Shown here in pieces: positions 26,748-35,532 of a DNA stretch of 64,000 bases (positions are counted from its first letter, which is position 1; every line of letters starts with the position of its first letter). This DNA is from Candidatus Melainabacteria bacterium (lineage in GTDB: Bacteria > Cyanobacteriota > Vampirovibrionia > Gastranaerophilales > Gastranaerophilaceae): positions 1 through 64,000 of the forward strand of contig QHMH01000009.1 in the NCBI GenBank assembly GCA_003258795.1. The letters run 5' to 3'. Under the pieces are notes generated by a model, which was given only the letters and a program-made list of their open reading frames with translations, made no database searches and was not told the origin of the DNA. A program made the translations under genes and the position numbers.

Positions 26748-27018
26748 TATTGAAGATAAATTATTTACTGTAAAGTGCAAACCAGATGATGTGTCACATC
26801 TTTTGCCAGATAAAGAAGCATGTAAATTGTGCAAATCTAAAGTTTGTACAATAGTTTGTCCTGCAAATGTTTATGAAAATGTTGCACAAACTGGAGAGTT
26901 AGTGGTAAAATATGAGAACTGCTTGGAATGTGGGGCATGCAGAATTGCCTGTGAGAAAAAAACATTAAAATGGACATTTCCAAAAGGTAATAAAGGCGTA
27001 ATTTTCAGAAACGGTTAA
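26740..27018 (+). CDS. fixX: FixX-like ferredoxin
   Basis: 92 residues with two groups of cysteines: CKLCKSKVCTIVCP and CLECGACRIAC, the second typical of a 4Fe-4S site, and a C-terminal KGVIFRNG that matches the FixX ending. Partner of FixC. The start is TTG at 26740, the only start codon near the N-terminus, with a run of six G 7 nt before it. Overlaps fixC. Confidence 0.87.
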   Translation: MDNIEDKLFTVKCKPDDVSHLLPDKEACKLCKSKVCTIVCPANVYENVAQTGELVVKYENCLECGACRIACEKKTLKWTFPKGNKGVIFRNG

Positions 27019-27040
27019 ACTAAATATAAAGGGGAAGTAA

Positions 27041-27409
27041 ATGAAAGAAGAATACACTCAACAGTACAGACGTTGGTATGACAAGGATCCAGTTTTATCT
27101 TCGGCTATGAAAACATTGGAACAATCTGATGATAAAACACAAATTAGAATTGCTTTAAATTTGATTAAAATTATTATCGAACACAATATTGAAAATTCTG
27201 AATACGAATCAGTTGAAGATGTATTGGCAAGTGTTGATGAAAGTGTTGATGAAAATATTCACTACAATCGTTGGTACGATATCGATTCTACTTTAAGAAC
27301 TGCTATCAAAATGCTTCAAGGCTGTCCAGAAGATACTCAACACGTTATTGCTAAAGAAATGGCAAAACTCGTTGTTGAAAAGATTAGAGAAGAAGACGTA
27401 GCTGAATAA
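27041..27409 (+). CDS. Tandem RWYD-repeat protein of unknown function
   Basis: 122 residues containing two copies of one motif: RWYDKDPVLSSAMKTL (from R11) and RWYDIDSTLRTAIKML (from R77). Each is followed by a helix ending in a Gln/Ala-rich pattern (KTQIRIALNLIK; DTQHVIAKEMAK). The two copies are 66 residues apart. The product at 47686 has the same architecture and length (123). No known domain is recognised. Soluble and acidic. Shine-Dalgarno AAGGGG. It follows fixX by 22 bp and a large terminator follows it. Confidence 0.7.
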   Translation: MKEEYTQQYRRWYDKDPVLSSAMKTLEQSDDKTQIRIALNLIKIIIEHNIENSEYESVEDVLASVDESVDENIHYNRWYDIDSTLRTAIKMLQGCPEDTQHVIAKEMAKLVVEKIREEDVAE

Positions 27410-27422
27410 TAATAAAAAATTT

Positions 27423-27464
27423 AAGAGAAGGCGGCAAACAAAATTTTGTTTGCCGCCTTCTCTT
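27423..27464. terminator. Bidirectional terminator, perfect 42-nt palindrome
   Basis: Two 21-nt arms are exact reverse complements with no spacer; GC-rich middle and A/T-rich ends. It lies between the RWYD gene and convergent dnaN and should stop both. Confidence 0.85.
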
Positions 27465-27478
27465 ATCCTATATTGTTT

Positions 27479-28591
27479 TTAATTTCTCATTTGAACTGGC
27501 ATAATCAATGAAATGTAATCATCTTCACTATCAGGTTTGATAATTGTTGCTGAAAGTGGAGTATTTAAGCCAATTTTAATACTTTTAGCATTCATATTTC
27601 TTATTGCATCGAGCACGTATTTGTAATTAAACGCAATTTTTAATTCTTCAAATTCATATTTAATATCGATTTCATCTTCTGATGCACCAGAATCTGGAGT
27701 ATCAGCTGACAATACCAATTTGTTATCAGCAAATACAAATTTTACAATGTTAGTTTTTTCATTTACCATGATTGCAACTCTTTCAAGAGCAGAAACCAAA
27801 TCAGCTAATTTAATAACAGCTTCTTTAGGACTTTCTTTTGGAATAAGTTGATTGTATTTTGGATATTGACCTTCCATAAGTCTTGAAATAATTGTGGTAT
27901 TTTCACTTTTGATAATCAATTTAGTTCTATCTATATAGAGTTTAACATTTTCGTCAGATAGGAAAGAGCTTATTTTAACGAATTCTTGCAAGGTTTTAGA
28001 AGGGATAATCATTTGACCTTCGCCAGTTTTTGTTTTAATTTCTTCTCTCACTCTTGCAAGTCTATTACCGTCAGTTGAAGCCATTTCAAGAACATTTTCT
28101 GAAATACTAAAAACAACCCCAGACAAAAGATTGTTCGACTCGTATCCAGCCGCTGCAAACTCAACTTGTTTAATACCTCTATTTAAAGTTGCGATATCAA
28201 TATTTATTGCAGTTTCTTCATCAAGGTTTATTTCTTGAATTTGAGGGAATTCATTAGCAGAAATTCCGATAAGGCTAAATTTAGTATTTTTGCATTTAAT
28301 ATTTGCAGAATTATCTTCAATTTTAAATTCTATAAAATCTTCAGTAAGTTTTGAAACAATATCGCTCAATTTTTTAGCTGGTAAAGTAATTTTTCCATCT
28401 TCATTAACTTGAGCTGGGACTTCGGTCATTATTGTCAAATCGAGGTCTGTTGCAGAAAATTTTAAAGATGCTTCGCTTGATGATTCAATTAAAATATTTG
28501 CAAGTACCGGTTGCAAGCCCTTTAATGCTGTCGCTTGTTCAACGATTCTAATACCTTTTAACAAATCATCCTTTTTTACAGTAAATTCCAT
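27479..28591 (-). CDS. dnaN: DNA polymerase III beta subunit (sliding clamp)
   Basis: Ring-shaped processivity clamp of the replicase. 370 residues in three similar domains; the C-terminal LIMPVQMRN matches the usual LxMPxR(L) ending, and ASTDGNRLA is a family motif in domain 2. dnaA and recF are not beside it, so it is not at a classical origin locus. Good Shine-Dalgarno (AAGGAG). Confidence 0.95.
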   Translation of the reverse strand: MEFTVKKDDLLKGIRIVEQATALKGLQPVLANILIESSSEASLKFSATDLDLTIMTEVPAQVNEDGKITLPAKKLSDIVSKLTEDFIEFKIEDNSANIKCKNTKFSLIGISANEFPQIQEINLDEETAINIDIATLNRGIKQVEFAAAGYESNNLLSGVVFSISENVLEMASTDGNRLARVREEIKTKTGEGQMIIPSKTLQEFVKISSFLSDENVKLYIDRTKLIIKSENTTIISRLMEGQYPKYNQLIPKESPKEAVIKLADLVSALERVAIMVNEKTNIVKFVFADNKLVLSADTPDSGASEDEIDIKYEFEELKIAFNYKYVLDAIRNMNAKSIKIGLNTPLSATIIKPDSEDDYISLIMPVQMRN

Positions 28592-28643
28592 TTATACTCC
28601 TTTTTTCTTTTTATTTTACATTAAAGATAAAAATATTAAAAGA

Positions 28644-28672
28644 AAAAAGACAGTTTTAAAAACTGTCTTTTT
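28644..28672 (-). terminator. Terminator after rpmA
   Basis: 14-nt arms (28644-28657, 28659-28672), the outer parts A and T runs, with the core GACAGTTTT/AAAACTGTC. A T-rich tract follows on the minus strand. Confidence 0.75.
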
Positions 28673-28689
28673 CTCTAAAAAATAAAAAA

Positions 28690-28944
28690 CTATTTTGCGT
28701 AAACGCTAACTTTTTTTCTGTCACGTCTGTGCGGTTCGTATTTAACAACGCCGTCAATCATGGCAAACAAAGTATCATCAGAACCAATACCAACATTGTT
28801 TCCTGGGTGAATTTTTGTACCTCTTTGACGAACGAGAATGTTACCAGCGAGAACTTCTTCACCGCCATATTTTTTTACGCCTAATCGTTTCGCTTCGGAA
28901 TCTCTACCGTTACGTGTAGATCCCATCCCTTTCTTATGTGCCAT
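28690..28944 (-). CDS. rpmA: 50S ribosomal protein L27
   Basis: 84 residues starting MAHKKGMGSTRNGRDS, with RLGVKKYGGE and RQRGTKIHPGNNVGIG; a complete match to the family. No N-terminal extension of the kind cleaved in Firmicutes. Second gene of rplU-rpmA. Confidence 0.97.
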   Translation of the reverse strand: MAHKKGMGSTRNGRDSEAKRLGVKKYGGEEVLAGNILVRQRGTKIHPGNNVGIGSDDTLFAMIDGVVKYEPHRRDRKKVSVYAK

Positions 28945-28964
28945 TTTAAACCTCTATTCTTTAA

Positions 28965-29318
28965 TTATTCTGCTGCTTCTTCTGTTGCTGCGGCTTTCTT
29001 TTGTGCAGTCGATCTTACTTTAGTAATCATGACTTTTGTAAAGCCTTGTCTGTGACCTTGTTTTTTTCTATAACCTTTTTTAGGTCTTTGTTTGTAAACA
29101 ATAATTTTCTTTTCTTTGTCATGACAAAGGATTGTGCCTTCTACAGAAGCACCTTTAACATAAGGTTGACCAACTTTTGATTTTTTACCATTTACAAGCA
29201 TAACAACCTTATCAAAAACGACTTTGGAATCAACATCGCCTTCAAGTAATTCAACTTTAAGGTATCTTCCTTCTTCCATTTGGTATTGTTTTCCGCCTGT
29301 TTCTACAATTGCGTACAT
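28965..29318 (-). CDS. rplU: 50S ribosomal protein L21
   Basis: 117 residues: MYAIVETGGKQYQ at the start and YKKRPKKGYRKKQGHRQ-like basic segment (KQRPKKGYRKKQGHRQGFT) that contacts rRNA. The C-terminal tail is Ala/Glu-rich. 20 bp before rpmA. A strong promoter lies about 80 bp upstream, leaving a long leader. Confidence 0.97.
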   Translation of the reverse strand: MYAIVETGGKQYQMEEGRYLKVELLEGDVDSKVVFDKVVMLVNGKKSKVGQPYVKGASVEGTILCHDKEKKIIVYKQRPKKGYRKKQGHRQGFTKVMITKVRSTAQKKAAATEEAAE

Positions 29319-29398
29319 TTTTTTATCCTTTCATTTTTAAGGCATCGTATCTTAACTTAATAAGAATTTTCGGACGATGAACCCATCTCACGAAAGTC

Positions 29399-29427
29399 AT
29401 TATCTCAAACTCAAAATAAATTGTCAA
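29399..29427 (-). promoter_or_regulatory. Promoter of rplU-rpmA
   Basis: Minus strand: consensus TTGACA (29422-29427), 17-bp spacer, GATAAT (29399-29404). It lies just past the uvrC stop and predicts an rplU leader of roughly 75 nt, room for autogenous control. Confidence 0.75.
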
Positions 29428-29435
29428 GGCGGTTT

Positions 29436-31091
29436 TCATGATTTTTTTAGTGCAGATTTTTCCCTCAATTTTCTATGATAAGTTATAGCAAATCTATGGG
29501 CTTCATCTCTTATTCGTTGGAATAAAAACAGTGCAGATGAGTTTCGGGGAAGCAAAATGGAATTACTTTGATGGGGCAAGAATACTTCTTCTTCTCTTTT
29601 TGCAAGGGATACAACGTCAATATTTTTCAACTTTTCGCCCCCGATTTCTATCACACTTGAAAGTTGACCTTTTCCTCCGTCAATGATAATCAAATCAGGT
29701 TTTTCCCAACCCTTTTCTCCGAGTCTTTTGAGTCTTCTTGTAAGAACTTCTTTCATAGAAAGGAAGTCATCTGGCTTGCCTTCTGTTAGCTTAATTTTAA
29801 ACTTTTTATAATCTGACTTCTTTGCAATTCCGTTCACGAAAACAACCATTGAGGCAACGGTATTTGTACCTTGAATATGGGATATATCGTAGCATTCTAT
29901 TCTGTGTGGAAAATTATTCAATTTTAGTTTTTCGCACAAAAATGCTCCAATTTCATTGAAATCTTCGTTAATTTTCGACATTTGCTTGAGTTTTGAATTA
30001 TCGATACAGACTTTTGCATTCTTTTGTGCGAGAGCAAGGAGTTCTTTTCCTTGTTTACCCTTTCCATAGCTAATTTTAACTTTTTTATTAGATAAAATTT
30101 CAAACCATTGTTGGTATGTTTCTTTTTTCCCTGTTTTTTCAAGTTCAGAGCAAACTATTCTATCTGGATAATCCGATGTAAGTTCGGAGTAGTATTCTCT
30201 GAAGAAAGTTTCGAAAAATTCTGGTTCATCTGACATTACGTATGTAAAATCTTTTTTATCTATAAGTCGACCTTCTCTTACAATTAGAATTACGACAACG
30301 AAGATTTCACCTTCATTTAGGAAGGCTATAATATCCTCATTCAGTTTTGTATTTTCATATACAACCCTTTGGTGTTCGAGAGATTTTTGCAAGTTTTTAT
30401 AGCTATCTCTAAGCTTTGCGGCTTTTTCAAATTGGAGATTATCTGAATACTCTTGCATTTTTTCAGTCATTTGCTTCAAGACTTCGGATTGTTTACCCTG
30501 CAAGAACAATTCTACTCGTTCGATAAGTTTTTTGTATTCTTCTGGAGTTGTCAAATTTTGACATGGAGCGAGGCATCTACCAATTTGATAATAAAGACAA
30601 GGTCGAGTTTTGAATTTTGGAGTTTTGCATTGCTTTAGCGGAAAAGTTTTCTTTAGGAATTCCAAAGTAGAGTGCATCGCCCTAATATCTGTATAAGGTC
30701 CAAAATACTTGCCTTTTAGCATATTTTTATTTCTTTTTCTCGTTATTATAATTCGAGGATAAGGTTCATCTGTGATGAGAAAATAAGGATATTTTTTATC
30801 ATCTTTCAAAAGTACATTGTATTTAGGTTTATGTTTTTTTATAAGATGAGATTCTAATATAAGAGCTTCCGCTTCTGAATTGGTAATAATATATTCCAAA
30901 TCTGCAATTTGAGGCACCATAACATTAAGCTTTGCGCTTGTATGGTGTCTATTAAAGTAGCTCATAACACGTCGTTTCAATATTTTTGCTTTACCGACGT
31001 ATATAATTTCACCGTCTTTATCGTAGTACAGATAGCACCCAGACAAAGACGGTAAAAGTTTTAATTTTTCGGCGAGTTTTTTTTCAACCAA
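29436..31091 (-). CDS. uvrC: Excinuclease ABC subunit C lacking the C-terminal HhH domain
   Basis: Nucleotide-excision repair endonuclease. The GIY-YIG domain is at the N-terminus (GCYLYY, IYVGKAKILKRRV), followed by the Cys-rich region (KQCKTPKFKTRPCLYYQIGRC), UVR motif (about 200-235), and the RNase H-like domain with IDGGKGQL. The protein ends at 551 residues just after RDEAHRFAITYHRKLREKSALKKS; the usual tandem helix-hairpin-helix tail of about 60 residues is missing, and no frame downstream supplies it. Starts next to the stomatin-like gene stop. Confidence 0.93.
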   Translation of the reverse strand: MVEKKLAEKLKLLPSLSGCYLYYDKDGEIIYVGKAKILKRRVMSYFNRHHTSAKLNVMVPQIADLEYIITNSEAEALILESHLIKKHKPKYNVLLKDDKKYPYFLITDEPYPRIIITRKRNKNMLKGKYFGPYTDIRAMHSTLEFLKKTFPLKQCKTPKFKTRPCLYYQIGRCLAPCQNLTTPEEYKKLIERVELFLQGKQSEVLKQMTEKMQEYSDNLQFEKAAKLRDSYKNLQKSLEHQRVVYENTKLNEDIIAFLNEGEIFVVVILIVREGRLIDKKDFTYVMSDEPEFFETFFREYYSELTSDYPDRIVCSELEKTGKKETYQQWFEILSNKKVKISYGKGKQGKELLALAQKNAKVCIDNSKLKQMSKINEDFNEIGAFLCEKLKLNNFPHRIECYDISHIQGTNTVASMVVFVNGIAKKSDYKKFKIKLTEGKPDDFLSMKEVLTRRLKRLGEKGWEKPDLIIIDGGKGQLSSVIEIGGEKLKNIDVVSLAKREEEVFLPHQSNSILLPRNSSALFLFQRIRDEAHRFAITYHRKLREKSALKKS

Positions 31092-32057
31092 TTATTTTGC
31101 ACCTTTAAACATTTCCTTAATTCCGTCAACAGAGCTTAAGATACCTGTTGCTTCGTAAGGCATGTAAACAATTTTATTATTTTGACCTTCGTTAATAGCT
31201 TGGAGTGTTTCGAGATATTTCATAGCGATAAGGTATTTGTCAGGCTGACCTTTATCTGCAATTGCATCAATTACAACTTTAATTGCATTTCCTTCGGCCT
31301 CTGCTCTCTTAACTCTTGCTTGAGCATCACCTTCAGCGTTCAAAATTTCAGCTTGCTTTTCCCCTTCTGCCTTGTTAATTTGAGCTTGTCTTTCACCTTC
31401 TGCTTTCAAAATTGCAGATTGTTTTAAACCTTCTGCTTCCAAGATAGCAGCACGTTTATCTCTTTCTGCCTTCATTTGTTTTTCCATAGCTTGTTGAATG
31501 TCTGAAGGAGGGATGATATCTTGAAGCTCAACTCTGTTAACTTTAACGCCCCATTTGTTTGTAGCTTCGTCAAGAATAGCTCTCAATTCTTGATTTATTT
31601 TATCTCTTGATACGAGAGTTTCATCCAAATCAAGCTGACCTACAAGGTTTCTTAAAGTAGTTTGAGTCAATTTTTCAATTGCATCTGGAAGATTTTGAAT
31701 TTCATAAACTGCACTTTTTGGATCAATAATTTGGAAATACAAAAGCGCATTTATTCTTATAGATACGTTGTCTTTTGTAATTACGTTTTGTTGAGGAAAA
31801 TCATAAACAGATTCTCTTAAATCAATTCTTGTTTTTTCTTTGATATAAGAATAAGAGCCGTCAATTGTTCTTTGAGTGATTTTCCAAGAAATACTACGAG
31901 GTGCATCAAGGAAAGGAACGATAAAATTCAAACCTGATTGCAAAATTCTTTCAAATTTTCCGAGTCTTTCAATGATAACCACTTCTGCCTGCTGAACAAT
32001 TACAACAGCTTTAAGAACATAAATAATCGCAAGTGCGACTAAAACCCACAATAACAT
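31092..32057 (-). CDS. Stomatin/prohibitin-like (SPFH) membrane protein
   Basis: 321 residues: one N-terminal membrane helix (1-20), the SPFH domain (about 22-200, with VIIERLGKFERIL and RVELQDIIPP), then an Ala/Glu/Lys-rich coiled coil (about 195-260). Such proteins form large rings in the membrane and organise local domains. The adjacent NfeD gene is the standard partner. Closest to paraslipin/QmcA-type proteins. Confidence 0.92.
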   Translation of the reverse strand: MLLWVLVALAIIYVLKAVVIVQQAEVVIIERLGKFERILQSGLNFIVPFLDAPRSISWKITQRTIDGSYSYIKEKTRIDLRESVYDFPQQNVITKDNVSIRINALLYFQIIDPKSAVYEIQNLPDAIEKLTQTTLRNLVGQLDLDETLVSRDKINQELRAILDEATNKWGVKVNRVELQDIIPPSDIQQAMEKQMKAERDKRAAILEAEGLKQSAILKAEGERQAQINKAEGEKQAEILNAEGDAQARVKRAEAEGNAIKVVIDAIADKGQPDKYLIAMKYLETLQAINEGQNNKIVYMPYEATGILSSVDGIKEMFKGAK

Positions 32058-32069
32058 AATATACTCCTT

Positions 32070-32489
32070 TTAAATTTTTTCTACGTAAAAAACCAAACCG
32101 TCATTTTTAACGATTTTTACTTCTGACCCAACTGGAAACTCATCGTCGCCAATAGAACGTGCATTCCATCTTTCGTCATAGATTGTGACTGCTCCGCTAA
32201 CTTTATTTACAGATTCAACGACCTTAACAACTTTTCCAATATATTTATTTTCAAGTCCCGTTTTATTTTCTTTTTTTGTTTTCAAGAATATCGGTCTTAA
32301 CACAGCAAGAAATACCCCTGAAATAGCAACCGCAAAAGTGATTAAAACAGCGAGGTTATCTGTATAAATGGACAACCCTGCCGTAATTAAACAACCTAAT
32401 GCAAAATTTAGGAAAAACATCATTGGAACAAAGATTTCTATCAAAAGAAAAATCATTGAACAAATAATAAAAATTTGCCAAATAGCCAA
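32070..32489 (-). CDS. NfeD-family membrane protein
   Basis: 139 residues with hydrophobic N-terminal half (two to three membrane helices) and a C-terminal OB-fold of about 60 residues (GKVVKVVESVNKVSGAVTIYDERWNARS). Short NfeD form without the ClpP-like protease domain. First of the NfeD-stomatin pair, 12 bp apart. Confidence 0.9.
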   Translation of the reverse strand: MAIWQIFIICSMIFLLIEIFVPMMFFLNFALGCLITAGLSIYTDNLAVLITFAVAISGVFLAVLRPIFLKTKKENKTGLENKYIGKVVKVVESVNKVSGAVTIYDERWNARSIGDDEFPVGSEVKIVKNDGLVFYVEKI

Positions 32490-32499
32490 AATAATACCT

Positions 32500-32700
32500 C
32501 TATTCTTCGATTAAATCGTTGATTTCAGCAATCATTTCATCAGCATCAAAGCCGTGAACTTTCGCACCTGCTTCAAGGTTTTCAAATCTTGCAGCTGCAC
32601 AACCTAAGCAGCCTAAACCGTATTTTCTGAATATTTCAACACTTTGTGGACATTGTTCGACTATGTCTAAAATGCTCATTTCTTTAGTAACTTTTGCCAT
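32500..32700 (-). CDS. DUF1858-domain small protein
   Basis: 66 residues: MSILDIVEQCPQSVEIFRKYGLGCLGC followed by AAARFENLEAGAKVHGFD, the DUF1858 pattern of hybrid-cluster-associated and iron-sulfur repair-like proteins. C31 and C34 form the conserved C-x-x-C. The ATG at 32700 has GAGG upstream; the frame extends 20 codons further with no better start. Function unproven in the family; iron-sulfur or redox roles are suggested. Confidence 0.85.
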   Translation of the reverse strand: MAKVTKEMSILDIVEQCPQSVEIFRKYGLGCLGCAAARFENLEAGAKVHGFDADEMIAEINDLIEE

Positions 32701-32792
32701 TTTTTTATCCTCTTTTTTTGACTTTTTTACAACCATCATTATAAATGATGACAGAGGCATTATACACTAAAAAAGGAAGGAAATAAACCCCT

Positions 32793-32951
32793 ATGAATTT
32801 TTTAAAAAAGATTTTTGACGACGAAGACACAGCCTACATTGGATTGTGCAAATTTAAAACCCTAAAACAACCAATAGAAAAAAATAACGTTAAATTTGGA
32901 GCAAAAAAAGAATATTTTGTTACCGATTTTTCTGCAAACATTTTACTCTAA
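32793..32951 (+). CDS. Possible small protein, 52 residues
   Basis: ATG at 32793 preceded by AAGGAAGG about 12 nt upstream, ending TAA at 32951. The translation begins MNFLKKIFDDEDTAYIGLC and is Lys-rich. No family recognised. It fills the gap between the divergent DUF1858 and leuS genes. The Shine-Dalgarno is far from the start, so this is a tentative call. Confidence 0.35.
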   Translation: MNFLKKIFDDEDTAYIGLCKFKTLKQPIEKNNVKFGAKKEYFVTDFSANILL

Positions 32952-33040
32952 ACCCAATTTTCTAAAAAAATAAATAAAAACTTCGCTTAAAAATATTTAT
33001 TTGGTACAATAATTCTATAAGACAGATTGAAAGGATTATT

Positions 33041-35515
33041 ATGCTCAAAGAACAATATTTTCCACAAGAAACGGAGAAAAAAAGACAAAAGATTTGGGAA
33101 GAAAAAGACGCATTCAAAACACCTAACGATAGCGATAAACCTAAATATTATGCACTTTCTATGTTTCCATATCCTTCAGGAAAACTTCATATGGGACACG
33201 TTAGAAACTATACAATCACAGACGTTATCGCAAGGTTTAAGAGAATGCAAGGATACAATGTTTTGCATCCAATAGGTTGGGATAGTTTCGGGCTTCCTGC
33301 AGAAAACGCAGCAATGAAACACGGTGCTGACCCTGCAAAATGGACTGACGAAAACATTGCATATATGACAAAGCAATTGAAAATGCTTGGACTTTCTTAC
33401 GATTGGGATAGAGAAGTTACAACTTGTAAGCCTGATTATTACAAGTGGACACAATGGTTGTTCCTTCAATTATACAAAAAAGGGCTTGCGTACAAAAAAG
33501 AAGCTGCCGTTAATTGGTGCGACAATTGCGCTACTGTTCTCGCAAATGAACAGGTTATTGACGGAAAATGCTGGAGATGTGATAGTGTCGTTACAAAGAA
33601 AAATCTTTCTCAATGGTTCTTGAAAATCACAGATTATGCAGAAGTTTTATTGAAAGACCTTGATAAACTTGAAGGTTGGGGCGACAATGTAAAAACAATG
33701 CAAGCCAACTGGATTGGGAAATCTCAAGGGGCTATTTTAAGATTTAAAGTTGTTGGAAAAGATTTGGAAATCCCTGTTTATACAACAAGACCTGATACTG
33801 TTTTTGGTATCACCTATCTTGTTGTTGCACCAGAATACAAAGATATTGAACTTTTGACAACTGAAGAAAATAAAGAGGCTGTTGAAAAATACAGAGAAAA
33901 CGCAAGAAAACTTTCTGAAATAGAAAGACTCTCAACAGATAGAATTAAAACTGGAACTCCATTAGGAACATACGCAATAAATCCTTATACAGGAGAGCAA
34001 TTCCCTCTATGGACAGCAGATTACGCTCTTGCAGATTATGGAACAGGCGCCGTTATGGCTGTTCCAACCCATGATGAAAGAGATTTTTCTTTTGCAAAAA
34101 AATATAACCTACCATTAAAAGTTGTAATCTCTCCAGAAGGTTGTGAGCTTAAAGTAGAAGAAATGACAAATGCCTATACAGAAGAAGGCGTAATGGTAAA
34201 CTCTGGACAGTTCAACGGAATGAAAAACACAGATGCTAAAAAGGCGATAACTCAATATGCAAAAGATAAAGGCTTTGGCGATTTCAAAACCCAATACAGA
34301 CTTCGTGACTGGTTAATATCACGTCAACGTTATTGGGGTGCGCCAATTCCAATCGTATATTGTGACAAGTGCGGAATTCAACCTGTACCAGAAAAAGATT
34401 TACCAGTACTATTGCCAACTGATGTTGATTTTTCAGTGGTTGGAAAATCGCCAATTACAACATCAAAAACATTTAAAGATACTGTTTGCCCTGTTTGTGG
34501 CGGACATGCTGTTAGAGAAACAGATACAATGGATACATTTATGTGTTCAAGCTGGTATTATCTTCGCTATGCTGATGCAAGAAATTCTGAAGAATGCTTT
34601 AACAGAGATTTAGTAAACTCTTGGTTGCCAGTTGACCAATATGTCGGCGGTATCGAGCATGCTATATTACACTTGTTATATTCAAGATTTTTCACAAAAG
34701 CATTAAGAGATATGGGTCTTTTAGATTTCGACGAACCATTCAAAAATCTTTTGACTCAAGGAATGGTTTTGAAAGACGGTTCAAAAATGTCAAAATCAAA
34801 AGGAAACACTGTCGATCCTGATGAAATATTCGAAAACTATGGGGCAGATACGGCAAGATTATTCATCCTATCTGATTCACCTCCAGCAAGAGATTTCGAC
34901 TGGTCAGATGCAGGTGTCGAAGGATGCTACAAATTCTTAAACCGTGTATGGCGACTTGTTTCAACAAATCAAGATAAAATAATCTTTGATTATAAATTGC
35001 CTCAAAACCTCTCTAAACAAGATGATGACTTGGTTAGAAAAGTTCATATTGCAATTAAAGGAATCACTAATGATATTGCAAATGATTTTCAATTTAACAC
35101 CGTTATCTCAAAATATAGAGAGCTGACAAACGCAATTTACGATTGGCTTGCATCATCTAAAGAAATAGAAAAAAATGTTTTTAGCTTCGCAGTTCTAACG
35201 TTGATGAAACTTATGGCACCAGTTGCCGTTCACTTGACAGATGAAATCTGGGAATCCTTAGGTGCTAAAAATTCAATCCACGAAGAAAAATGGTGCGAAT
35301 GGGATGAAAATCTCGCAAAAGCAAGTTCAATCACTCTTATTGTTCAAGTTAACGGCAAAGTTAAAGATAAAATTGAAGTAGACGAAGCTTTAGGACAAGA
35401 AGAATTGAAACAAATTGCTCTAAATTCTGAAAAAGTTAAAAATTTGACAACAGATAAAGAAATTGTTAAAGTTATCGTTGTACCTAAAAAATTGGTAAAT
35501 ATTGTAGTCAAGTAG
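33041..35515 (+). CDS. leuS: Leucyl-tRNA synthetase
   Basis: Class I synthetase charging tRNA-Leu. HIGH-type motif PSGKLHMGH at 45-53, the zinc-ribbon CDNCATVLANEQV and CWRC region near 160-185, the CP1 editing domain (about 220-410, with the TRPDTVFG segment), and KMSKS in DGSKMSKSKGN. 824 residues, typical bacterial length, with an intact anticodon-binding and C-terminal domain. Shine-Dalgarno AAAGGA. Confidence 0.97.
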   Translation: MLKEQYFPQETEKKRQKIWEEKDAFKTPNDSDKPKYYALSMFPYPSGKLHMGHVRNYTITDVIARFKRMQGYNVLHPIGWDSFGLPAENAAMKHGADPAKWTDENIAYMTKQLKMLGLSYDWDREVTTCKPDYYKWTQWLFLQLYKKGLAYKKEAAVNWCDNCATVLANEQVIDGKCWRCDSVVTKKNLSQWFLKITDYAEVLLKDLDKLEGWGDNVKTMQANWIGKSQGAILRFKVVGKDLEIPVYTTRPDTVFGITYLVVAPEYKDIELLTTEENKEAVEKYRENARKLSEIERLSTDRIKTGTPLGTYAINPYTGEQFPLWTADYALADYGTGAVMAVPTHDERDFSFAKKYNLPLKVVISPEGCELKVEEMTNAYTEEGVMVNSGQFNGMKNTDAKKAITQYAKDKGFGDFKTQYRLRDWLISRQRYWGAPIPIVYCDKCGIQPVPEKDLPVLLPTDVDFSVVGKSPITTSKTFKDTVCPVCGGHAVRETDTMDTFMCSSWYYLRYADARNSEECFNRDLVNSWLPVDQYVGGIEHAILHLLYSRFFTKALRDMGLLDFDEPFKNLLTQGMVLKDGSKMSKSKGNTVDPDEIFENYGADTARLFILSDSPPARDFDWSDAGVEGCYKFLNRVWRLVSTNQDKIIFDYKLPQNLSKQDDDLVRKVHIAIKGITNDIANDFQFNTVISKYRELTNAIYDWLASSKEIEKNVFSFAVLTLMKLMAPVAVHLTDEIWESLGAKNSIHEEKWCEWDENLAKASSITLIVQVNGKVKDKIEVDEALGQEELKQIALNSEKVKNLTTDKEIVKVIVVPKKLVNIVVK

Positions 35516-35532
35516 TAAAAGGAGAAAATTTC

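Noticed and set aside
29319..29435. Possible C-terminal HhH extension of uvrC in another frame
   Set aside because: Translating the frames past the stop gives no HhH pattern; the stretch is the rplU promoter and leader.
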